Origin: Bacteroidota bacterium
Lineage (GTDB): Bacteria; Bacteroidota; Bacteroidia; Bacteroidales; WCHB1-69
Length of the DNA: 12,682 bases
Direction of reading: 5' to 3'
Assembly (NCBI GenBank): GCA_023392945.1
Contig: JAEWNB010000033.1
Location: forward strand, 1-12,682
Shown here: piece after piece, positions 7,752-12,682 of the stretch
Layout: every line of letters starts with the position of its first letter
Numbering within the stretch: the stretch's first letter is position 1
Program-made: the position numbers and the translations under genes
Notes under the pieces: generated by a model
The model's database searches: none
What the model saw: only the letters and a program-made list of their open reading frames with translations
What the model was told of the DNA's origin: nothing

Positions 7752-10700
7752 ATGGCTTTCAAAAAAGATAGTAATACAAGAAAAGAATTTTCCCAAATAA
7801 CCATTAGCCTTGCATCTCCGGAGTCAATACTGGAAAGATCTTTTGGCGAAGTGCTAAAGCCTGAAACAATAAACTATAGAACTTATAAACCGGAACGCGA
7901 AGGTCTTTTTTGTGAAAAAATATTTGGCCCCGTGAAGGATTGGGAATGTCATTGCGGTAAATATAAAAGAATCAGATACAAAGGTATCGTCTGCGACCGC
8001 TGTGGTGTTGAAGTTACTGAACGTAAAGTTCGTCGTGAAAGAATGGGACATATCCAATTGGTGGTGCCTGTCGCTCATATCTGGTTTTTTAAAACTTTGC
8101 CCAATAAAATTGGGGCATTGCTTGGATTGACTTCCAAAATTATAGATTCAATCATCTATTATGAAAAATATGTAGTCATTCAACCCGGTATTGCCGAATC
8201 AGATACTGTAGCATGCAAAACGATCCTTTCAGAAGAAGAATATTTTGAAATTTTAGATAAACTTCCTCCTGAAAATAGATTACTTGAAGATACTGACCCT
8301 ACTAAGTTTATTGCAAAAATGGGTGCTGAGGCACTGTATGATTTGCTTTGCCTGATAGACCTTGATAAAGAATCTTACGAATTGAGAGATAAGGCTAATA
8401 ATGAAACTTCTCAGCAAAGAAAACAGGAAATCCTTAAAAGACTTCATGTTTATGAAGCTTTCCGTGATGGTAGAAAACGTGCTCTGAATAAACCTGAATG
8501 GATGATCGTGAAAATTGTTCCGGTGATTCCACCTGAACTCCGTCCTTTAGTGCCCCTTGATGGAGGCCGTTTTGCTACTTCCGACTTGAATGACCTTTAT
8601 CGTAGGGTTATTATTCGTAACAACCGCTTGAAACGTTTGATCGAAATTAAAGCTCCTGATGTTATTATGCGTAATGAAAAACGTATGCTTCAGGAAGCTG
8701 TTGATTCGTTGTTTGATAATTCAAGAAAAGCTAATGCTGTTAAAACGGAATCCAATCGTGCTCTGAAATCCCTTTCTGATAGCTTGAAAGGTAAACAAGG
8801 TCGTTTCCGTCAGAATCTTCTTGGTAAGCGTGTCGACTATTCAGGTCGTTCGGTTATTGTCGTTGGTCCTGAACTTCACCTGAATGAATGTGGTCTGCCA
8901 AAAGATATGGCTGCTGAACTTTTCCAACCTTTTATTATCAGAAAAATTTTGGAAAGAGGTATAGTTAAAACAGTGAAATCTGCCAAAAAAATTGTTCTGA
9001 GAAAAGATCCAGTTGTATGGGAAATTCTTGAAAATATTCTTAAAGGTCATCCTGTAATTCTTAACCGTGCTCCTACTTTGCACCGATTGGGTATTCAGGC
9101 TTTCCAACCCCGATTGGTTGAAGGAAAAGCTATCAGGCTTCACCCTCTCTGCTGTACTGCTTTTAATGCCGACTTTGACGGTGACCAGATGGCTGTGCAT
9201 GTTCCACTTGGAAATGCAGCTATCCTTGAAACACAAATGTTGATGCTCGCATCTCATAATATTATGAACCCTGCTAACGGAGCTCCTATTACCGTACCTT
9301 CTCAGGATATGGTTTTGGGACTTTACTATATTACTAAAGAATTGCGTTCAACTCCTGAATCACCGATTCTGGGCGAAGGTAGAAAATTCTATTCTTCTGA
9401 AGAAGTGATTATCGCTTATAATGAGAAAAAAGTACACCTTAATGCTATTATTAAATGTCGGGTGGATCTTAAAGGGGATGGTAATATGGTACTGGTTGAT
9501 ACTACTGTCGGAAGAGTGCTCTTTAACCAAGTGGTTCCCAAAGGATTTGGTTATATCAACCTTTTGTTAACCAAGAAATCATTGAGAGATATTATCGGAG
9601 AGGTTTTGAATAGATCCGGAAATGCTGAAACAGCACGTTTCTTGGACGATATTATGGGCCTCGGATTTAGAATGTCTTTTGAAGGTGGTCTATCATTTAA
9701 TTTGGGTGATGTGATTATTCCTAAAGAAAAAGCAGACCTTATCTACGATGCCAATTCTCAAGTGGATGAAATTTCTATGAACTATAATATGGGATTCATT
9801 ACTAATACTGAAAGATATAATCAGGTTATTGATGTATGGTCTCATACCAATGCACGACTGAGTAGTATTTTGATGGATCAGATTGGAAAAGATCGACAGG
9901 GCTTTAATCCTGTGCACATGATGCGTGATTCAGGTGCCCGAGGTTCTGCCGAACAGATCCGTCAGTTGTCCGGTATGCGTGGTTTAATGGCAAAACCAAG
10001 TAAAGCAGGTTCCAGTGGTGGTGAAATTATTGAAAATCCAATCTTGTCTAACTTTAAAGAAGGTTTGTCTGTGTTGGAGTATTTTATTTCTACTCACGGT
10101 GCCCGTAAGGGATTGGCTGATACCGCTCTTAAAACGGCTGATGCCGGTTACTTGACTCGTCGTTTGGTGGATGTTTCTCATGATGTTATTATCAGTGAAG
10201 AAGATTGCGGAACCCTTAGGGGGATGACTGTCGGAGCATTGAAGAAAAATGAAGAAGTGGTGGAAACTCTTTATGACCGTCTGCTTGGCCGCGTTACACT
10301 TCATGATGTTTATCACCCTCAAACAGGAGAATTAATTATTAAAGCCGGGGAGGAACTTACTGAAAAATATTGTCAGATAATTGAAGATTCTCCAATTGAG
10401 GAGGTTGAAATTCGTTCGGTCCCGACTTGTGAATCTAAACACGGTGTTTGTCAGAAATGTTATGGTAGAAATCTGGCAACCGGCAAAATGGTGCAAATTG
10501 GGGAAGCTGTCGGTATTGTGGCTGCACAATCTATTGGAGAACCTGGTACACAGTTGACTCTGCGTACTTTCCATGTCGGTGGTGTTGCCGGTAATATTGC
10601 TGCTAATAGCAAAATTGAAGCTAAATATGAAGGGGTGCTCAGTATTGATGAATTGAGAGCTCTTGAAAAAGTTGACGATAACGGAAATACTTTCTATAAA

Positions 10701-12026
10701 GTTATAGGACGTTCCGCCGAAATGAAAATTATTGATGTTAAAACTAGTGTTGCTCTTACTTCTGCCAATATCCCTTACGGTGCTAATCTCTACTTTAAAC
10801 ATGGTGATGTCGTTAAAAAAGGAAGTATAATCGCTGATTGGGATCCATTTAATGCTGTTATTGTTTCTGACGTGGCTGGTCGTGTCGATTTTCAAGATAT
10901 TTTGGAAGGTATTACCTATCGTATAGAAATTGACGAGCAAACCAATATCCATGATAAGGTGATTATCGAAAGTCGTCTTAAAACTAAGAATCCAAGTATT
11001 TTGATTTTTGATGAATATAACGAATTGATCAAAAGTTTCGACGTACCTGTCGGAGCCCGTTTGTCTGTCGAAATCGGTGATAAAATTAACTCCGGTGAAA
11101 TTCTGGTTAAAATCCCAAGATCTTTCGGTAAAGCCGGTGATATCACGGGAGGACTTCCACGTGTAACCGAGTTGTTCGAAGCACGTAATCCTTCTGACCC
11201 GGCTATCGTTGCTGAAATTGACGGGGTTGTCTCTTTTGAGAAAAAATTAAAGAGAGGTAACCGTTCTGTGAAAATTACTTCAAGAACAGGAGAAGAAAAA
11301 GTATATCTTATCCCTACTTCTAAACAAATTCTTGCTCAGGAAAATGATTTTGTGAAGGCCGGAACTCCTCTTTCTGAAGGAGCACTTACCCCTTCCGATA
11401 TCCTTTCTATTAAAGGCGCTATGAAAGTTCAAGAGTATATCGTTAATGAAATTCAGGAAGTTTATCGTCTGCAGGGCGTTAAAATTAATGATAAACACTT
11501 TGAAGTTATCGTTCGTCAAATGATGCGTAAAATGGAAATTGAAGATCCGGGCGATACTAAATTTTTACAAGGAGAATTGATTAATAAAATCGATTTCCAA
11601 GATGAAAATGACCAAATTTGGGAAAAGAAAGTGGTGGTTGATCCGGGTGACTCTACAGAATTCCGCAAAGGGCAGATGATTAATGCTAAGAAATTACGTG
11701 ATGAAAACTCTTTCCTTAAACGTAAGGACTTGAAACTTATTGAAGCCCGCGATGCAAGACCTGCTACCGGTAAACCTGTTCTTCAGGGTATTACCAGAGC
11801 ATCACTGCAGACCCGAAGCTTTATCTCTGCTGCTTCTTTCCAGGAAACAACTAAAGTTCTTACTGAGGCTGCTATTAACGCTAAAACCGACCTGCTCGAA
11901 GGAATGAAGGAGAATGTTATTGTGGGCCATTTAATTCCTGCCGGTACCGGTTTGAAAGAATATCAAGGGATTGAAGTGGGTTCTATGGAAGAATATGAAA
12001 GTTTGATGGCTTCTAAAAATTTATAA
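7752..12026 (+). CDS. rpoC: DNA-directed RNA polymerase subunit beta'
   Basis: 1424 residues, as in other Bacteroidetes. The N-terminal zinc site is Cys66, Cys68, Cys81 and Cys84. The catalytic loop NADFDGDQM holds Asp474, Asp476 and Asp478, which chelate the active-site magnesium ions. The bridge helix is ARKGLADTALKTADAGYLTR (ending just before LVDVS). The second zinc site is Cys819, Cys893, Cys900 and Cys903. The trigger loop begins SIGEPGTQLTLRTFHVGG, with Leu937 at the place of E. coli Met932 and Arg938 and His941 conserved. A long insertion of beta-rich repeats follows the first trigger-loop helix (about residues 948-1130), comparable to the E. coli SI3 insertion. Near the C-terminus two DPGD-containing segments (residues 1265-1286 and 1297-1319) look like an internal duplication. 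The gene is 30 nt behind rpoB and one base before the DUF3467 gene. Confidence 0.99.
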   Translation: MAFKKDSNTRKEFSQITISLASPESILERSFGEVLKPETINYRTYKPEREGLFCEKIFGPVKDWECHCGKYKRIRYKGIVCDRCGVEVTERKVRRERMGHIQLVVPVAHIWFFKTLPNKIGALLGLTSKIIDSIIYYEKYVVIQPGIAESDTVACKTILSEEEYFEILDKLPPENRLLEDTDPTKFIAKMGAEALYDLLCLIDLDKESYELRDKANNETSQQRKQEILKRLHVYEAFRDGRKRALNKPEWMIVKIVPVIPPELRPLVPLDGGRFATSDLNDLYRRVIIRNNRLKRLIEIKAPDVIMRNEKRMLQEAVDSLFDNSRKANAVKTESNRALKSLSDSLKGKQGRFRQNLLGKRVDYSGRSVIVVGPELHLNECGLPKDMAAELFQPFIIRKILERGIVKTVKSAKKIVLRKDPVVWEILENILKGHPVILNRAPTLHRLGIQAFQPRLVEGKAIRLHPLCCTAFNADFDGDQMAVHVPLGNAAILETQMLMLASHNIMNPANGAPITVPSQDMVLGLYYITKELRSTPESPILGEGRKFYSSEEVIIAYNEKKVHLNAIIKCRVDLKGDGNMVLVDTTVGRVLFNQVVPKGFGYINLLLTKKSLRDIIGEVLNRSGNAETARFLDDIMGLGFRMSFEGGLSFNLGDVIIPKEKADLIYDANSQVDEISMNYNMGFITNTERYNQVIDVWSHTNARLSSILMDQIGKDRQGFNPVHMMRDSGARGSAEQIRQLSGMRGLMAKPSKAGSSGGEIIENPILSNFKEGLSVLEYFISTHGARKGLADTALKTADAGYLTRRLVDVSHDVIISEEDCGTLRGMTVGALKKNEEVVETLYDRLLGRVTLHDVYHPQTGELIIKAGEELTEKYCQIIEDSPIEEVEIRSVPTCESKHGVCQKCYGRNLATGKMVQIGEAVGIVAAQSIGEPGTQLTLRTFHVGGVAGNIAANSKIEAKYEGVLSIDELRALEKVDDNGNTFYKVIGRSAEMKIIDVKTSVALTSANIPYGANLYFKHGDVVKKGSIIADWDPFNAVIVSDVAGRVDFQDILEGITYRIEIDEQTNIHDKVIIESRLKTKNPSILIFDEYNELIKSFDVPVGARLSVEIGDKINSGEILVKIPRSFGKAGDITGGLPRVTELFEARNPSDPAIVAEIDGVVSFEKKLKRGNRSVKITSRTGEEKVYLIPTSKQILAQENDFVKAGTPLSEGALTPSDILSIKGAMKVQEYIVNEIQEVYRLQGVKINDKHFEVIVRQMMRKMEIEDPGDTKFLQGELINKIDFQDENDQIWEKKVVVDPGDSTEFRKGQMINAKKLRDENSFLKRKDLKLIEARDARPATGKPVLQGITRASLQTRSFISAASFQETTKVLTEAAINAKTDLLEGMKENVIVGHLIPAGTGLKEYQGIEVGSMEEYESLMASKNL

Positions 12027-12027
12027 T

Positions 12028-12324
12028 ATGCAAGAACAACCAAAATTAGATATTAATTTATCTGAAGAAATAGCCCAGGGAATTTATTCTAATTTGGCTA
12101 TAATTACTCATTCTAATGCAGAATTTATCGTGGATTTTGTGGCTATGATGCCAGGACTTCCTAAAGCTAATGTGAAATCGCGTATTGTGATGACTCCACA
12201 AAATGCAAAACGATTTTTAAATGCTTTAAGTGATAATATTCATAAATTTGAAGAAAAAAACGGTAAAATTAAGGAAACGGCTGTCGAAATTCCTATAATT
12301 GGAAATAACGGAGCCTTAGCTTAA
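12028..12324 (+). CDS. DUF3467 domain-containing protein
   Basis: 98 residues with the features of the DUF3467 family as I remember them from Bacteroides. The N-terminal half has EEIAQGIYSNLAIITHSNAE and FVAMMPGLPKANVKSRIVMT; the C-terminal part is helical, with NAKRFLNALSDNIHKFEEKNGKIKE. There is no signal peptide or membrane segment, so it should be cytoplasmic. The ATG is separated from the rpoC stop by one base, so translational coupling is likely and the operon terminator lies behind this gene. The biochemical function is unknown to me. The tight link with rpoC, seen across Bacteroidetes by my recollection, suggests a role near transcription, but that is inference. Family assignment is confident; function is not. 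Confidence 0.88.
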   Translation: MQEQPKLDINLSEEIAQGIYSNLAIITHSNAEFIVDFVAMMPGLPKANVKSRIVMTPQNAKRFLNALSDNIHKFEEKNGKIKETAVEIPIIGNNGALA

Positions 12325-12341
12325 TCAAGCTGATTTCTTTT
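12318..12341 (+). terminator. small hairpin overlapping the last stop codon, followed by a T-rich stretch
   Basis: AGCTT (12318-12322) pairs with AAGCT (12327-12331) around the loop AATC, and a T-rich run, GATTTCTTTTTT, follows. The five-pair stem is weak and overlaps the stop codon at 12322-12324, so it may be at most an accessory terminator in tandem with the stronger one at 12349. Confidence 0.3.
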
Positions 12342-12348
12342 TTATTAT

Positions 12349-12378
12349 AAGGAAAACTATTATGGTTTTCCTTTTTTT
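12349..12378 (+). terminator. rho-independent terminator of the secE-rpoC-DUF3467 operon
   Basis: AAGGAAAAC (12349-12357) is fully complementary to GTTTTCCTT (12365-12373), with the seven-base loop TATTATG, and five further T residues follow at 12374-12378. Stem, loop and T-tract match a classical intrinsic terminator. It lies 24 nt after the DUF3467 stop and probably ends the whole operon. Confidence 0.85.
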
Positions 12379-12385
12379 ATGTCTC

Positions 12386-12450
12386 GTCCTAAAATAGCTT
12401 TACATTTTTTTATCCAATTTTCACTTTTTTGTGAAACCCTATTTTAGGAC
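12386..12450. repeat. 65-bp element bounded by 12-bp perfect inverted repeats
   Basis: GTCCTAAAATAG (12386-12397) and CTATTTTAGGAC (12439-12450) are exact inverted copies. Past a C-A mismatch, TCT (12382-12384) also pairs with AGA (12452-12454). Inside lies a second small stem, TTTCAC (12419-12424) with GTGAAA (12431-12436), around six T residues. There is no room for a transposase and no clear target-site duplication. The ends loosely resemble terminal repeats of Bacteroidetes insertion sequences as I recall them, so it may be a MITE or a solo remnant. Alternatively it is a large hairpin acting as a bidirectional terminator. The repeat is seen directly; its origin is inferred. Confidence 0.65.
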
Positions 12451-12460
12451 AAGAGAGAAA

Positions 12461-12474
12461 CGAAGCTTCCTTCG
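12461..12474. repeat. short hairpin sequence before the tandem repeats
   Basis: CGAAG (12461-12465) pairs with CTTCG (12470-12474) around CTTC. In addition, TCGACTCA (12472-12479) is complementary to TGAGCCGA (12496-12503) with one mismatch, so this segment can also pair with the end of the first 22-bp repeat unit. This is typical of composite intergenic palindromes; no function is known to me. Confidence 0.4.
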
Positions 12475-12482
12475 ACTCATTA

Positions 12483-12556
12483 CATAGCTTTCCACTGAGC
12501 CGAGCATAGCTTTCCACTGAGCCGAGCATAGCTATCCACCGAGCCGAGCATAGTTA
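12483..12556. repeat. three tandem 22-bp repeats plus a partial fourth
   Basis: Units start at 12483, 12505 and 12527. The first two are identical (CATAGCTTTCCACTGAGCCG followed by AG). The third differs at two positions, T to A at unit position 8 and T to C at position 14. A degenerate partial copy, CATAGTTA, begins at 12549. The GC content is clearly above that of the surroundings. The third unit and the partial fourth can form a hairpin: CATAGCTAT (12527-12535) with ATAGTTATG (12550-12558), nine pairs including one G-U. I see no reading frame using the repeat. It looks like an intergenic minisatellite. Confidence 0.9.
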
Positions 12557-12665
12557 TGGGACACATAAAATTTATGGGGATTAAGAATACAATAAGAGTA
12601 TAATAAAGATTTTAAATAAGGATTATAGAATTCATAAATTAACTATTTTTACGACAAAAATAAAT

Positions 12666-12682
12666 ATGGAAAAAAATCTAAT
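12666..12682 (+). CDS. possible first codons of the next gene, cut by the window edge
   Basis: ATG at 12666 is followed by GAA AAA AAT CTA with no stop before the window ends, and it is preceded by an A-rich stretch like the other start codons here. A near-consensus -7 element, TATTTTTA, lies 14 nt upstream, which would give a very short leader. Five codons are too few to identify anything. Confidence 0.25.

Larger units (their letters stand above)
12325..12665. other. intergenic region, 341 bp, no gene seen
   Basis: This stretch holds the operon terminator, the 65-bp inverted-repeat element, the short palindrome and the 22-bp tandem repeats, followed by about 110 bp of AT-rich DNA. That last part contains a short palindrome, CATAAAATTTATG (12564-12576), and a weak -7-like TATTTTTA at 12644-12651. 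I find no tRNA and no supported coding sequence on either strand. Confidence 0.7.

Noticed and set aside
8841..9257. 138-codon minus-strand frame over the RpoC catalytic region
   Set aside because: It is antisense to the invariant NADFDGDQM region, so the sequence there is explained by rpoC constraint.
10332..10952. 206-codon open frame on the minus strand inside rpoC
   Set aside because: It lies wholly antisense to well-conserved rpoC sequence, has the Ser/Asn/Phe-rich composition of a complementary-frame shadow, and shows no recognisable domain.
12483..12548. CRISPR array
   Set aside because: The 22-bp units are directly adjacent with no spacers and there are no cas genes in the window.

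Overview
The window is the RNA polymerase / ribosomal protein (rpoBC) operon of an AT-rich member of the Bacteroidota, most likely order Bacteroidales. Three observations support this: RpoB and RpoC closely follow remembered Bacteroides sequences; a Bacteroidetes-type -7 element (TAnnTTTG) precedes the operon; and a DUF3467 gene sits directly behind rpoC. Start codons are preceded by A-rich stretches rather than clear Shine-Dalgarno sequences, as is usual in this phylum. The genus cannot be fixed from the sequence alone.

Layout. Positions 2-535 hold the 3' end of an unrecognised gene that enters from the left edge. Positions 536-781 are an AT-rich leader with the probable operon promoter at 579-586. 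Nine plus-strand genes follow: secE, nusG, rplK, rplA, rplJ, rplL, rpoB, rpoC and a DUF3467 gene. Gaps are mostly 1-58 nt. The one larger gap, 154 nt between rplL and rpoB, contains a long imperfect hairpin at 3776-3830. A rho-independent terminator lies at 12349-12378. The last 300 bases hold a 12-bp inverted-repeat element, three tandem 22-bp repeats, and possibly the first codons of another gene at 12666.

How it works together. SecE is a core part of the Sec translocon. NusG couples RNA polymerase to elongation control and the ribosome. L11, L1, L10 and L7/L12 form the L1 stalk, the stalk base and the factor-recruiting stalk of the 50S subunit. RpoB and RpoC are the two catalytic subunits of RNA polymerase. 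The rplL-rpoB hairpin is a plausible point for lowering polymerase expression relative to ribosomal proteins.

The core is ordinary housekeeping sequence and I see no new system in it. The points worth a second look are the missing tuf-tRNA-Trp context upstream, the rplL-rpoB hairpin, a Thr at a normally proline position in RpoB next to the rifampicin region, an internal duplication near the RpoC C-terminus, and the repeat-rich DNA after the terminator.
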